The notes: generated from the letters alone by a model not told the origin. A DNA stretch of 64,000 nt from Caulobacteraceae bacterium (GCA_947475415.1 CANJLH010000002.1:1-64000); one strand, 5' to 3'. Counted from the first letter of the stretch, positions 18,278 to 27,646 are shown. Numbers and translations: made by a program.

Positions 18278-18649
18278 ATGCTGAACCAAATGGTTCAGTA
18301 TTCACAGGCCCGCCTCGACGCCTCCTTCGCCGCGCTCTCGGACGCCACCCGCCGGGGCGTTCTGGAGCATCTTGGCCAGGCGGACGCCTCGATCACGGAC
18401 CTCGCCGAGAGGTTCCACATGACCCTCACGGGCATGAAGAAACATGTGGGCGTGCTGGAGCGGGCGGGTCTGGTCACCACGCGGAAGGTCGGACGGGTGC
18501 GGTCCTGCCGGCTCGGCCAGCGCCGGCTGGAGGAAGAGGTCGCCTGGATCGCGGGGCGCCAACAACTCTGGGCGGCGCGGTTCGATGCGCTGGACCAGGT
18601 TGTCGAGGACCTGAAGCATAAGGAGACGGACGATGGCCTCGGGACGTGA
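18278..18649 (+). CDS. ArsR-family repressor
   Basis: This 123-residue protein is a winged-helix ArsR-type regulator. The core is FAALSDATRRGVLEHLGQADASITDLAERFHMTLTGMKKHVGVLERAGLV; no metal-binding Cys motif is present. It is of the kind paired with AHSA1/SRPBCC proteins. Such pairs are common and the ligand is seldom known. The start is uncertain: ATG at 18278, or ATG at 18290 giving MVQYSQ. A perfect palindrome covers both starts, suggesting autorepression. The SRPBCC gene follows 27 bases downstream. Confidence 0.9.
   Translation: MLNQMVQYSQARLDASFAALSDATRRGVLEHLGQADASITDLAERFHMTLTGMKKHVGVLERAGLVTTRKVGRVRSCRLGQRRLEEEVAWIAGRQQLWAARFDALDQVVEDLKHKETDDGLGT
18281..18298. promoter_or_regulatory. 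ArsR-type operator overlapping its own start codon
   Basis: CTGAACCA-AA-TGGTTCAG is a perfect 8+8-bp inverted repeat. The alternative start ATG (18290) lies at its centre, so a bound repressor would block both transcription and initiation. That it is the site for the encoded ArsR protein is inferred from position and symmetry. Confidence 0.6.
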
Positions 18650-18676
18650 ACATGACCCCTCGACGGGTAAAAACCC

Positions 18677-19147
18677 ATGACGGTGGAGCGGACCTCCGAG
18701 CGGGAGATGGTGGTCACCCGGACCTTCAACGCCCCGGCGCGGATCGTCTTCGAGGCCTGGACCAAGCCCGAACTGCTCAGGCTATGGTGGGCGCCGAAGT
18801 CGTTCGGGATATTCTTCATCTCCTGCGAGGCCGATGTGCGCGCGGGCGGCGCCTACCGGTTCGTGTTCGGCCACCCGGACGCGCCGGAGCCGATGGCGTT
18901 CTTCGGCCGCTACCTCGAGGTGACGCCGCCCGAGCGCCTAGTCTGGACCAACGAAGAAAGCGGCGAGACCGGGGCCGTCACCACGGTGACCTTTGAAGAC
19001 CAAGGCGGCGAGACCCGGGTGGTCATGCGCGATCTCTATCCCTCCAAGGCGGCCCTCGACGAGGCGATAGACTCCGGCGCCACAGGCGGGTGTGGTGAGA
19101 CGTTCGAGCAACTGGATGAGCTGCTGGCGGGGCGAGGTTGGGGCTGA
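18677..19147 (+). CDS. AHSA1-type SRPBCC protein
   Basis: This 156-residue protein has the START/AHSA1 lipid-cavity fold. It has FNAPARIVFEAWTKPELLRLWWAPKSFG at the N-terminus and VVMRDLYPSKAALDEAIDSG-GGCGETFEQLDELL at the C-terminus. The hydrophobic cavity probably binds a small lipophilic molecule. Genes of this type almost always follow an ArsR regulator, as here, and may sense or transform the inducing compound. The actual ligand cannot be predicted. Confidence 0.9.
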   Translation: MTVERTSEREMVVTRTFNAPARIVFEAWTKPELLRLWWAPKSFGIFFISCEADVRAGGAYRFVFGHPDAPEPMAFFGRYLEVTPPERLVWTNEESGETGAVTTVTFEDQGGETRVVMRDLYPSKAALDEAIDSGATGGCGETFEQLDELLAGRGWG

Positions 19148-19358
19148 GAGTTGAAACCGCCGGGCAGGCCCCAGCTCAAATCTCCTGGCGACCAGTCTGT
19201 CTGGCGTCCCGGCCGAGTCAAGGACGAGCGGGCAGGGCTCGAGTTACGGCGCCACCGCATGAAATTGGTCGTTGGTGCGCTTAGGCGTCAATGCCAGCCG
19301 CGTTAGAGGCCGGACATGGGCGGGCTTCCAGCGGTTGCGCCGCAATCCCCCTCGCCCC

Positions 19359-19844
19359 CTACTTCGCTTCCGCGGCGGCCTTCATCGCCGCCACGATGGC
19401 GGTGAACTGTTTGATCCGGCGGGCCTTGTCCGCCGCCTTGGCCTCGGGGGTCGCCAGGGGCTCGGCGTCATAGACCAGGGTGTAGAGCAGCCTGGCGTGG
19501 CGCTTGTCGATGGGCTGGATCTCCACGGTCCCGTGGTAGTCGATGGGCGACTTCGGCTGGGCGTAGGTGTAGGACCACGCCGTTCTGGCCACCAACAGCT
19601 CGTCGACGCGGTCGGCGATGCGGCGCACGGCGCCCATTTCACCATCCTGGCCGGAGGTGATCACGCAGCTGGTCTTCAGCCAGGCGCCGATGGCGCAATA
19701 GCCGGAGAGCGTCTTCCAGGCGACGGCGGCGGGGGCGTTGATCGTCGCCTCCACCGGAACCGTGACGAACTCCGCGGCGGCGGCGGCCGATCCGATGCCG
19801 GCGGCCAGCAGGGCGCAGGCCGCCAGGTGAGGTCTGAAGGTCAT
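19359..19844 (-). CDS. Exported SRPBCC-type protein
   Basis: This 161-residue protein begins with a clear signal peptide (ACALLAAGIGSAAAAA) and continues into a SRPBCC-like fold: VTVPVEATINAPAAVAWKTLSGYCAIGAW is the usual first strand and helix. It therefore should lie in the periplasm. The two cysteines (in GYCAIG and KTSCVIT) could form a disulfide. The start at 19844 was chosen because it opens the signal peptide. The function is unknown. It is unrelated in position to the ArsR-linked SRPBCC gene, which reads the other way. Confidence 0.8.
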   Translation of the reverse strand: MTFRPHLAACALLAAGIGSAAAAAEFVTVPVEATINAPAAVAWKTLSGYCAIGAWLKTSCVITSGQDGEMGAVRRIADRVDELLVARTAWSYTYAQPKSPIDYHGTVEIQPIDKRHARLLYTLVYDAEPLATPEAKAADKARRIKQFTAIVAAMKAAAEAK

Positions 19845-20096
19845 GGTCGCTCTCCCCGTTGGGGTCCAACTTAGCCGCTCGGTCCCGGTTGGCCATCCCG
19901 GAATTGCAGCGACGCCAGACGCGGGCGAATGGGACAGAATATTGGACTGCACCCCGAACCCCGAACCCCGAGCCGGGAACCTAGAGGTGGGCTTGCCAAA
20001 GCGTCGGGCGCCGGATTCAAAAGCGCAGACTGGGATTGAGCCTTCTGAACGGATCGATCTGAAGCCATAAGGGTCGCGGGACCAAGGGAGTCGCAT

Positions 20097-20735
20097 ATGA
20101 AGAAACTGATCGGTCTGGACCGTGGCCAGGCCTCGGCCCTGGTGGTGGTGGAATGCCAGAACCGCCAGACCAATCCGGCCTATCTGGACGTCAATCGTCA
20201 GGGGCTGATGGACCAGGTGGTCTCGCGGGACATCATCAGCAAGATCAACACCCTGGCCGCGACCTTCCGCGCCGCCGGCCGGCCGGTGATCTTCGCCACC
20301 ATCGCGCCGCGCCCCGGCTTTGTCGGCTTCAAGGTCAACTGCGCCCTGGCCGCCCAGCTGGTCAAGAACGGCCAGATGACCATGGGCGCCCGCGCCGCGG
20401 CGGTGAACGACGATCTGCTAGTGACCGATGACGACATCGTCACCAACCGCACCCACGGCATGGCGATCTTTACGGGCACGCAGATGGACGCGATCCTGCG
20501 CGGCTTCGGCGTTGAGACGGTGGTGCTGGCGGGGGTCTCCACCAACATCGCCCTGCCCGGCAGCGCCTGCGAAGCGGTGGGGCTGGGCTACAATGTCGTG
20601 CTGGCCGAGGACTGCACCGCCGGCGGCTCGGCCGAGACCCACCAAATGCAGGTGACCATGCACCTGCCCTTCCTGGCCACAATGGCGACGGGGGCGCAGA
20701 TCGCCGAGGTGCTGGCCGGATCGAAGGTCGCTTAG
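20097..20735 (+). CDS. Isochorismatase-like fold, catalytic triad replaced
   Basis: This 212-residue protein has the cysteine-hydrolase (isochorismatase/nicotinamidase) fold but lacks all three catalytic residues. The Asp of the first strand is Glu19 in VVVECQN. The Lys position reads Arg118 in VTNRTHGMAIFTGT. The nucleophile Cys position is Ala152 in GVSTNIALPG. I recall a large actinobacterial and alphaproteobacterial subgroup with the same GVS-N-A-PG pattern, so the change is probably old rather than damage. It may be a binding protein or use another chemistry. It is divergent from the exported SRPBCC gene and 13 bases from the convergent SDR. Confidence 0.85.
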   Translation: MKKLIGLDRGQASALVVVECQNRQTNPAYLDVNRQGLMDQVVSRDIISKINTLAATFRAAGRPVIFATIAPRPGFVGFKVNCALAAQLVKNGQMTMGARAAAVNDDLLVTDDDIVTNRTHGMAIFTGTQMDAILRGFGVETVVLAGVSTNIALPGSACEAVGLGYNVVLAEDCTAGGSAETHQMQVTMHLPFLATMATGAQIAEVLAGSKVA

Positions 20736-20748
20736 AGCCGCGCCCGCG

Positions 20749-21522
20749 TTAAGTGAGCAGCCAGCCGGAATCCACCGCCAGGGACTGGCCGGTGATCTTC
20801 TGAGCCGCCGGTGAGACCAGGAAGGCCACGGCGGCGGCGATATCGGGGGGCATCAGCTGACCCAGGGGCGCGGGGCGGGTGGAGCCCGGGCCGACCACCT
20901 TGCGCGCCGCGCCGTGCGACGACCCAGGCGTCGCCACCCCGCCGGGCAGGATGGCGTTCACCCGGATCCCATGCGCCATGAGCTCGAAGGCCGCGTTGCG
21001 GGTCAAGGCCTTCAACCCTCCCTTCGAGGCCGAATAGGCGGCCAGGCCGGGGATCATCGGGTGCTCGACTCCCAGGGAGGCGATGTTGACAATCGCGCCC
21101 GGCCGGCCCGCCGCCACCATCGCCTTGGCGCATTCGCGCAGCATCAGGAATGCGCCGCGCAGGTTGATGCGCTGGATGCGGTCCCATTCGTCGCCGGTGA
21201 TGTCGAGCATCGGTTCGCGATCCTGGACGCCGGCGTTGTTGACCAGGATGGTCGGCGCCCCAAGCCGGGCGGCGGCGTCGGCCACCGCGTCGATCACAGC
21301 CGCCTCGCCGGTGATGTCGACCACCACCTCGGATGCGTCGAGGTCCCTGGCGCGGATTTCCCGGGCGACCCTGGCCGCGCCCTCAGCGTCGCGGTCGAAG
21401 ATGGCCACCCGCGCGCCCAATTCGGCCAGACAATGTGCGACGGCCTCACCGATCCCAGAGGCGGCGCCGGTGACGAAGGCGACCTGATCGCCCAGGCCCA
21501 GAAGACGATCCGCAGCGCTCAT
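20749..21522 (-). CDS. Short-chain dehydrogenase/reductase
   Basis: A classical 257-residue SDR. The cofactor loop is TGAASGIGEAVA, the structural NNAG motif is present, and the active-site Ser-Tyr-Lys is in NIASLGVEHPMIPGLAAYSASKGG. Asp at the end of beta-2 (AIFDRD) suggests NAD(H) preference. The C-terminus VDSGWLLT is typical. The substrate is unknown. It reads away from the DUF4197 gene and has no operon partner that would help. Confidence 0.88.
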   Translation of the reverse strand: MSAADRLLGLGDQVAFVTGAASGIGEAVAHCLAELGARVAIFDRDAEGAARVAREIRARDLDASEVVVDITGEAAVIDAVADAAARLGAPTILVNNAGVQDREPMLDITGDEWDRIQRINLRGAFLMLRECAKAMVAAGRPGAIVNIASLGVEHPMIPGLAAYSASKGGLKALTRNAAFELMAHGIRVNAILPGGVATPGSSHGAARKVVGPGSTRPAPLGQLMPPDIAAAVAFLVSPAAQKITGQSLAVDSGWLLT

Positions 21523-21592
21523 GGCGTGCTTCCCCGTTCGCCCGCAGCCTATAGCGCCCCGAACACCTTTCTCAACAGGTCTGTGGTGCGTT

Positions 21593-22279
21593 TCACCGGG
21601 TCATGTGGCGGATGGCGCGCTCCTCCTCGCCCACATAGAAGAACAGGCCGTCGAGCGCCTTGGTGACGGCGAAGTTGGTGAGAATATCGGTGGGGTTGCC
21701 CCCAAGGGCGCCGGCCAGACCGTTCTTGGTCACGGCGCGGTCAAGGGAGCGCAGGGCGCCGGTGGAGGTCAGAGCGCTGGCCATGGGCTGGCGGAACAGG
21801 CCGATGAGCTGGGGCGTGGTCTTCTGATTCAGATAGTCGGTAGCCGAGGTGTCGCCGCCGCGCAAAACGCCGACCACATCGTCGACCGTCATGGCCCGGA
21901 TGGCGCCGGTGAACATGTCGCGGGCCTGGGGGGCGGCCTTTTCGGCGGAGATGTTGACCTTGCGCTGGAGGTCGTCGAGGGGGGCGGAAAGGCCGAGCTT
22001 GGTGAGGGTGCGTTGAGTGCGGCCGAGCACGCCCGGCAGCGGGATGCGGATCTTCGTATCCCCCCAGTAGCCATCCGGCCTGCCTACCCGCAGCACCGCG
22101 CTCACCGCGCCGGCGATCAGGGCCTCGCGCAGGCCCCCTTCCGCCTGGGCGCCGGTGACGCCGGCGGGCAGGCCAAGGCCGGCGCCGAGCAGACCCCCCA
22201 CGGCCTTGCCGAAATCCTGGGCGCCCGCGGGGCCGGCGAGCCCGCCTGCGGCGAGGGCGAGGAACAGTCTGCGGTCCAT
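21593..22279 (-). CDS. DUF4197 family exported protein
   Basis: This 228-residue protein starts with a short signal peptide (RRLFLALAAGGLAGPAGAQ). Its DUF4197 domain is marked by the GLREALIAGAVSAV segment, by DDLQRKVNISAEKAAPQA, and by the late AVTKALDGLFFYVGEEERAIRH tail that usually ends the family. It should be periplasmic. The biochemical role of DUF4197 is not known. The ATG at 22279 is favoured because the signal peptide follows; the longer frame would overlap the LLM gene. Confidence 0.88.
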   Translation of the reverse strand: MDRRLFLALAAGGLAGPAGAQDFGKAVGGLLGAGLGLPAGVTGAQAEGGLREALIAGAVSAVLRVGRPDGYWGDTKIRIPLPGVLGRTQRTLTKLGLSAPLDDLQRKVNISAEKAAPQARDMFTGAIRAMTVDDVVGVLRGGDTSATDYLNQKTTPQLIGLFRQPMASALTSTGALRSLDRAVTKNGLAGALGGNPTDILTNFAVTKALDGLFFYVGEEERAIRHMTR

Positions 22280-22341
22280 GGGGCCTCCCTTTCGTCCTGC
22301 AGCCTGCGGCGGGGCGGGTGACGCAGGGATGAACGGAACGC

Positions 22342-23232
22342 CTAAAGCAGCGCCCCGGCCAGGGCCCGCCACTGGTCCATGGGCAGGTTCACCGCATCGC
22401 GGATCGAGCCGCGAACCACCTGGATGCAGACGTGGTCAGCGCCGGCGTCCAGGTGGGCCTGTACGATGCGGGCGGCGGCGCCCACGTCACCCCAGCCGAA
22501 AATCGTGTCGATCAGCCGGTCGGCGGCGCCCAGGGCCTCTTCCTCGGTGAAGCCGAAGCGCCGCCAGTTGTTGGTGTAGTTGGGAAGCGGCAGATAGATT
22601 CCCAGCGCGTCGCGGGCGATGGCGCGGGCCTTTTCGGGGTCGGTCTCGAAGATCACGCCAACCTCAGGCGCCAGCAGCGCCGCCTTGCCCATCCTCGCGC
22701 GGGCGAAAGCGGTGTGGGCGGGGGACCCAAGATAGGGGTGCGCGCCAGCGGTCCGCTCAGCCGACAGGTCCAGCATCAGCGGACCCAACGCGGCCAGACA
22801 CATGTGCTCGGCCGGAATGCCCTCAGCGTCCAGCTTATCCAGATAGGCCCGGGTGGTGGCCACCGGGCGTTGGTAATCCGCGCCGATGGCCGGGCCATGG
22901 CTGACCCCGATGCCCAGCAAGGTGCGTTCCTTGTGGGCGTCCGGCAGGGCGCGCCACCAGGTTCCCAGCTCGGCGGGCTCATGCTTCCAAAGGTTGATGA
23001 TGCCCGAGGCGATGGTGGTGCGTTTGGTGGCGTCCAGCAGCCGGCGCATGTCCTCCAGCACCGGGCCGCCGAAGCCGCCCGGCGTCCAGATGGCGCCAAA
23101 GCCCAGTTCGTCCAGTTCGGCGGCGGCCCTGGCGCCCGCGGCGGTGTCGCCGAAGCGCAGCTCCCCGGACCAGATTCCAATACGGCCGATGCGGTCGGCG
23201 GGGGTCTTTTGCGGCGTGGCTGGCGTGCTCAT
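22342..23232 (-). CDS. LLM-class F420/flavin-dependent oxidoreductase
   Basis: This 296-residue protein belongs to the luciferase-like monooxygenase family, closest to the MSMEG_4141-type group annotated as F420-dependent. Features are GFGAIWTPGGFGGPVLEDMRRLLDATKRTTIASGI at the beta-barrel start and ALPDAHKERTLLGIGVSHGPAIG. Similar genes are numerous in Mycobacterium and in some sphingomonads and caulobacters. Whether the host makes F420 cannot be seen here, so FMN use is also possible. The substrate is unknown. It has no obvious operon partner. Confidence 0.85.
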   Translation of the reverse strand: MSTPATPQKTPADRIGRIGIWSGELRFGDTAAGARAAAELDELGFGAIWTPGGFGGPVLEDMRRLLDATKRTTIASGIINLWKHEPAELGTWWRALPDAHKERTLLGIGVSHGPAIGADYQRPVATTRAYLDKLDAEGIPAEHMCLAALGPLMLDLSAERTAGAHPYLGSPAHTAFARARMGKAALLAPEVGVIFETDPEKARAIARDALGIYLPLPNYTNNWRRFGFTEEEALGAADRLIDTIFGWGDVGAAARIVQAHLDAGADHVCIQVVRGSIRDAVNLPMDQWRALAGALL

Positions 23233-23280
23233 GGGCGCCAGTCTAGGCCCGAGCTCACCCGCCGGTCCAGGGCTCGCAGT

Positions 23281-23871
23281 TCAACCGTGGGCCGGGGCCG
23301 GCCGCTGGATGCGCGGTCCCAGGTTTTCCGAGACCCCGCGAGCGTCGAACGCTGACGGATCGTCCGCGGGCTTGGCGCCCGCATGCATGACGATCTCGGC
23401 CGAGGCCTCGAAGCGGTCGACGGTGCGCACATCCATCCGGTCAGCCCAGAACGGGTCGCCCAGGAACGGATCCCAGCCACGCCAGCCATAGCCCGCCCCA
23501 TGGAAACGCCAGCTGGGCCGCCAGTAGCCGAAGCCGGGGCCGCGCCAGGGCGAGTAGAAGGGGTCGGGCTCGACGTAGGTGCGGCTCTGCTTGTCAGTGT
23601 TTCGGTTGACCACCGAGAACCAGTCGCGATTCTGCTGCAAGGTCAGCTCCGCGGCCCGGTAAAGCAGGTAGGACTCCACCGTCTCGCGCGAGGTCAGGCT
23701 GTTGCCCGCGAAGGTGACCCGCCAGCGATCGGCGTCGATTCGCTGCTCGGCAAAGCCGCCATCCGACGATGACTTGCCGGCCAGGCGCGGCTGATAGGGC
23801 GTCGGCGTCGCACAGCCCGCCAGCCCCGCGGCCAGGACTAGGGCGGCGATGGCGAGGTTCTTGACCATCAT
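23281..23871 (-). CDS. CC0125/CC1285-family lipoprotein
   Basis: The protein starts with a lipoprotein signal ending in LAGC, so Cys20 would be lipidated. The mature part has the family hallmark RVTFAGNSLTSRETVESYLLYRAAELTLQQNRDWFSVVN, followed by a Trp/Gly/Pro/Phe-rich patch (PWRGPGFGYWRPSWRFHGAGYGW). The family takes its name from two Caulobacter crescentus proteins, and function is unknown. The location is presumably the inner face of the outer membrane or the inner membrane. Confidence 0.88.
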   Translation of the reverse strand: MMVKNLAIAALVLAAGLAGCATPTPYQPRLAGKSSSDGGFAEQRIDADRWRVTFAGNSLTSRETVESYLLYRAAELTLQQNRDWFSVVNRNTDKQSRTYVEPDPFYSPWRGPGFGYWRPSWRFHGAGYGWRGWDPFLGDPFWADRMDVRTVDRFEASAEIVMHAGAKPADDPSAFDARGVSENLGPRIQRPAPAHG

Positions 23872-23934
23872 GGCTCCAACTCCAAAGCGTCCCCTGCTTA
23901 TCAGATGGCGCGTCGGAGGCCCTGGCGCAACAGC

Positions 23935-24339
23935 CTATGCGCCCTGCGTCACCATGGACCACACGATCCGGCCGATACCGCCGAACAGCAGAACGGCGGT
24001 GGCCAGGGCCTGGATCAGAAATCCGGCCCCGCGCTTGCTGGGATCCGAAACATAGGCGAGGGCGTAGAGGATCCGCCCGGTGATCCACACCACCCCGGCG
24101 CCGGCGGCGACCGTGGGGCTCCAATAGATGGCGAAGATCCACATCGAGACCAGGAAGGTGGGCAACCATTCGAGGGTGTTGAGATGGGCGCGGATCGCCC
24201 GTTCCAGGCCCTCGTCCCCAGTCATCGCCGGCGCCTTCACGCCACTCTTCATTCGGGCTTTGCCGACCCGCATCATCATCCAGACATAGGTCAGAAGCGC
24301 CAGAAGGCTGACGAGTGCGACACATGAATACTGTTGCAT
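23935..24339 (-). CDS. MAPEG-family membrane protein
   Basis: This 134-residue protein has four predicted membrane helices, the MAPEG arrangement. The helix 2 motif is GLERAIRAHLNTLEWLPTFLV, with the conserved R-A-N-E-like pattern that binds glutathione in family enzymes. The third and fourth helices include RILYALAYVSDPSKRGAGF. Bacterial members may conjugate or use glutathione; gshB is present at 61.6 kb. The ATG at 24339 gives a proper first helix and was chosen over the longer frame. Confidence 0.88.
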   Translation of the reverse strand: MQQYSCVALVSLLALLTYVWMMMRVGKARMKSGVKAPAMTGDEGLERAIRAHLNTLEWLPTFLVSMWIFAIYWSPTVAAGAGVVWITGRILYALAYVSDPSKRGAGFLIQALATAVLLFGGIGRIVWSMVTQGA

Positions 24340-24418
24340 TGTGGTTTCCCCCGGAACAACCAGCCCGCTAGCCGGTTTCGGCAAAGCTTGCCACGGGGGC
24401 GGCGTCTGGGAAAGCCGC

Positions 24419-25651
24419 TCAGCGCGCCCGACGGTCGCGGCGGGTCTTCACCTGCAGGCGCAGGGCGTTGAGCTTGATGAACCCTGCGGCGTCGCGGTGG
24501 TCATAGGCGACTTTGCCCTCCTCGAAGGTGACCAGGTCCTGGTCGTAGAGGGAATAGGGGCTGGTGCGGCCGATGACGGTGACGTTGCCCTTGTAGAGCT
24601 TGATGCGCACCTGACCCGAGACCATCGACTGGGAATGGTCAATGGCCGCCTGCAGCATCTCGCGCTCGGGGGCGAACCAGAAGCCGTTGTAGATCAGGGC
24701 GGCGTAGCGGGGCATCAGCTCGTCCTTCAGGTGCATGGACCCGCGGTCGAGGGTGATGGACTCAATGCCCCGATGGGCGGCCAAGAGGATGGTTCCGCCC
24801 GGCGTCTCATAGACCCCGCGGGACTTCATGCCCACGAAGCGGTTCTCCACCAGGTCGAGGCGGCCGATCCCGTTGTCGTGTCCCAGCTCATTTAGGCGGG
24901 TGAGCAGGGCGGCCGGCGACAGGGCGACGCCATCAATGGCGACGGGATCGCCCTTTTCGAAGTCGACGGTGATGACGGTGGGCCGGTCCGGGGCGTCCTC
25001 CGGCGCGATCGTGCGCATGTGGACGTATTCCGGCGCTTCCACCGACGGGTCCTCCAGCACCTTGCCCTCCGAGGAGGAGTGCAGCAGGTTGGCGTCGACG
25101 CTGAACGGCGCCTCGCCGCGCTTGTCCTTGGCGATCTGGATCTGGTGCTGTTCGGCGAAGGCCAGCAGCGCCTCGCGGCTCTTGAACTCCCACTCCCGCC
25201 AGGGGGCGATGACGTGAATGTCGGGCTCCAGGGCGTAGTAGGCCACTTCAAAACGGACCTGGTCGTTACCCTTGCCGGTGGCGCCGTGGCAGACCGCCTC
25301 GGCCCCCATCTTGCGGGCGATCTCGATCTGACGCTTGGCGATCAGCGGTCGTGCGATGGAGGTGCCCAGCAGGTACTGGCCCTCATAGACGGTGTTGGCG
25401 CGGAACATGGGGAACACGAAGTCGCGGACAAACTCCTCGCGCAGGTCCTCGATGAAGATGTTTTCCGGCTTCACCCCGGCGTTCAGCGCCTTGGCGCGGG
25501 CGGGCTCCAGTTCCTCGCCTTGCCCTAAGTCGGCGGTGAAGGTGATCACCTCGGCCTGGTACTCGGTCTGCAGCCACTTCAGGATGATCGAGGTGTCCAG
25601 ACCGCCGGAATAGGCGAGAACGACCTTCTTTTTCGGCGATGTGGCGGACAT
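24419..25651 (-). CDS. argG: Argininosuccinate synthase
   Basis: ArgG joins citrulline and aspartate using ATP, the penultimate step of arginine synthesis. The ATP pyrophosphatase loop [15 protein letters not shown] is at the N-terminus. [13 protein letters not shown] and the substrate-binding [16 protein letters not shown] segment are conserved. At 410 residues it is full length. It is transcribed alone; the 78-base gap upstream, before kup, must hold its promoter, although no strong box is visible. Confidence 0.97.
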   Translation of the reverse strand: MSATSPKKKVVLAYSGGLDTSIILKWLQTEYQAEVITFTADLGQGEELEPARAKALNAGVKPENIFIEDLREEFVRDFVFPMFRANTVYEGQYLLGTSIARPLIAKRQIEIARKMGAEAVCHGATGKGNDQVRFEVAYYALEPDIHVIAPWREWEFKSREALLAFAEQHQIQIAKDKRGEAPFSVDANLLHSSSEGKVLEDPSVEAPEYVHMRTIAPEDAPDRPTVITVDFEKGDPVAIDGVALSPAALLTRLNELGHDNGIGRLDLVENRFVGMKSRGVYETPGGTILLAAHRGIESITLDRGSMHLKDELMPRYAALIYNGFWFAPEREMLQAAIDHSQSMVSGQVRIKLYKGNVTVIGRTSPYSLYDQDLVTFEEGKVAYDHRDAAGFIKLNALRLQVKTRRDRRAR

Positions 25652-25729
25652 GGGCGTCGTCCCGGGCGCTGGAAGTGAAAAGAGGCCGCCTATAGTGGCG
25701 AAGCGGGCGCCGGTTCAAGTGCCCGCGGA

Positions 25730-27646
25730 TCAGACGGTGACCTGGGCGCCCATTTCCACCACCCGGCCGGGGGGGATGTGATAGAAGTCGGTGGGGTTGG
25801 CGGCGTTCTTCATCAGGAAGATGAACAGCTTGTCCTGCCACAGCGGCATGCCCGAATGAGCCGAGGGCACCACCGATCGTCTTCCCAGGAAGAAGCTGGT
25901 GGCCATGATGTCGAACTTCAGCCCAAGCCGTCGGCACTGACCCAGGGCCTTGGGAATATTGGGGCTCTCCATGAAGCCGTAGCTGATGATCACCTTGGTG
26001 AAGTCGTCGTTCAGAGGTTCTATGGCGATGCGGTCGTCGTCCTTCACCCGCGGCGTCTCGGTGACGCTGACCGTGAGGATGACGTTCTTCTGGTGCAACA
26101 CCTTGTTGTGCTTGAGGTTGTGCATCAGGGCCACGGGCGCCACGCTGGGCTCCGAGGTCAGGAACACCGCCGTGCCGGCGATCCGGTGCGGGCTGCGCGC
26201 CCGAAGGATCTCGGCCAGTTCGTTGAGCGGCACAGAGTCGCGGCGGCTCTTCTCGCCCAGGATTTGCGCCCCCCGCGTCCAGGTCCACATGATCACCATC
26301 AGGGCCGCGCCAATGGCCAGCGGCAGCCAGGCGCCCTGGGTGATCTTGAGCAAGTTGGAGCTGATGAACACCAGATCGAACACCCCGAAGAAGCTGGCGC
26401 CCGCCAGGGCCTGCCAGTTGGGGCGTTTCCACAGGTGGCGGATGATCACATAGAACAGCAGGGTGTCGACGAACATCGCCCCGGTCACCGCGATGCCATA
26501 GGCCGCCGCCAGGTTCGAAGACGTGCGGAACATCACCAGCAGCACCAGAACGCCCACCAACAGCAGGGTGTTGACCTGCGGCACATAGATCTGGCCGGCC
26601 TGGGTCTCGCTGGTGCGGCGGATGTCGATGCGCGGGAACAGGCCAAGCTGCACCGCCTGTTGGGTCATGGAGAAGGCGCCGGTGATCACCGCCTGACTGG
26701 CGATGATGGTGGCGGCGATCGAGAGCAGCCACACCGGCCAGTAGACCGCCTTGGGGATCATCTGGAAGAATGGGTTGGCCAGGGCCGCGGGATGCGACAG
26801 CACCAAGGCCCCCTGGCCCAGATAGTTCAGCACCAGCGAGGGAAGCACCAGCACCAGCCACGCGGCCTGGATCGGCTTCTTCCCGAAGTGGCCCATGTCG
26901 GCATAGAGCGCTTCCGCGCCGGTGACGGCCAGGAAGACGCTGCCGAGGATGACGAACCCCAGGTAGCCATTACTGAGTAGGAACTTCACGCCATAGTGCG
27001 GCGACAGAGCGCGGAACACCGAAAGGTCGTCGGCGATGTGATAGACGCCCAGCGCGCCCAGCACGAGGAACCACAGGGCGGTTACCGGGCCGAACAGCTT
27101 GGCGACGGTTGCCGTGCCTCGTGTCTGAACCAGGAACAGTATGATCAGCACCGCCGCCGCCGCTGGCAACACGGCAGGCGCAAGGCGCGCGCCCACGCCG
27201 GGAATTTCCTTCATGCCTTCCATGGACCCAAGCACCGACACCGCCGGCGTGATAATGCCGTCCGCGTAGAACAAAGCCGCGCCGAGCATGCCCAGATAGA
27301 GAACGACCGACGATCGGTTCGTCATCACCCTTTGGGCCAGCGCCATCAGGGCCAGAGTGCCGCCCTCGCCCTTGTTGTCGGCCCGCATCAGGAACACGAC
27401 GTACTTGAGCGTGACGATGAGCAGCAACGCCCAGGTGATCAGTGAGACCACGCCGAGCACGGCGAGTTCGGTGTCCGTGGAATGACTGCTGTGGTGCAGC
27501 GCCTCTCGCATGGCGTAGAGCGGGCTGGTGCCGATGTCGCCGAACACCACGCCCACGGAACCCAGCGCCAGCGCCCAGAAACTCTCCTTATGGGAGCCGT
27601 GGGACTCCTGCGCCGCCTCGTGGGCCGCATCGGCAGGGTCAGCCAT
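25730..27646 (-). CDS. kup: Low-affinity potassium uptake protein
   Basis: Kup (TrkD) is an inner-membrane K+:H+ symporter. The 638-residue product has about twelve hydrophobic helices, starting with the signature LGSVGVVFGDIGTSPLYAMREAL, and a hydrophilic C-terminal domain of about 180 residues. The N-terminal tail before helix 1 is short and charged (HEAAQESHGSHKE). It is a single gene, transcribed toward argG. The 168-base upstream gap separates it from a divergent SDR pseudogene. Confidence 0.96.
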   Translation of the reverse strand: MADPADAAHEAAQESHGSHKESFWALALGSVGVVFGDIGTSPLYAMREALHHSSHSTDTELAVLGVVSLITWALLLIVTLKYVVFLMRADNKGEGGTLALMALAQRVMTNRSSVVLYLGMLGAALFYADGIITPAVSVLGSMEGMKEIPGVGARLAPAVLPAAAAVLIILFLVQTRGTATVAKLFGPVTALWFLVLGALGVYHIADDLSVFRALSPHYGVKFLLSNGYLGFVILGSVFLAVTGAEALYADMGHFGKKPIQAAWLVLVLPSLVLNYLGQGALVLSHPAALANPFFQMIPKAVYWPVWLLSIAATIIASQAVITGAFSMTQQAVQLGLFPRIDIRRTSETQAGQIYVPQVNTLLLVGVLVLLVMFRTSSNLAAAYGIAVTGAMFVDTLLFYVIIRHLWKRPNWQALAGASFFGVFDLVFISSNLLKITQGAWLPLAIGAALMVIMWTWTRGAQILGEKSRRDSVPLNELAEILRARSPHRIAGTAVFLTSEPSVAPVALMHNLKHNKVLHQKNVILTVSVTETPRVKDDDRIAIEPLNDDFTKVIISYGFMESPNIPKALGQCRRLGLKFDIMATSFFLGRRSVVPSAHSGMPLWQDKLFIFLMKNAANPTDFYHIPPGRVVEMGAQVTV

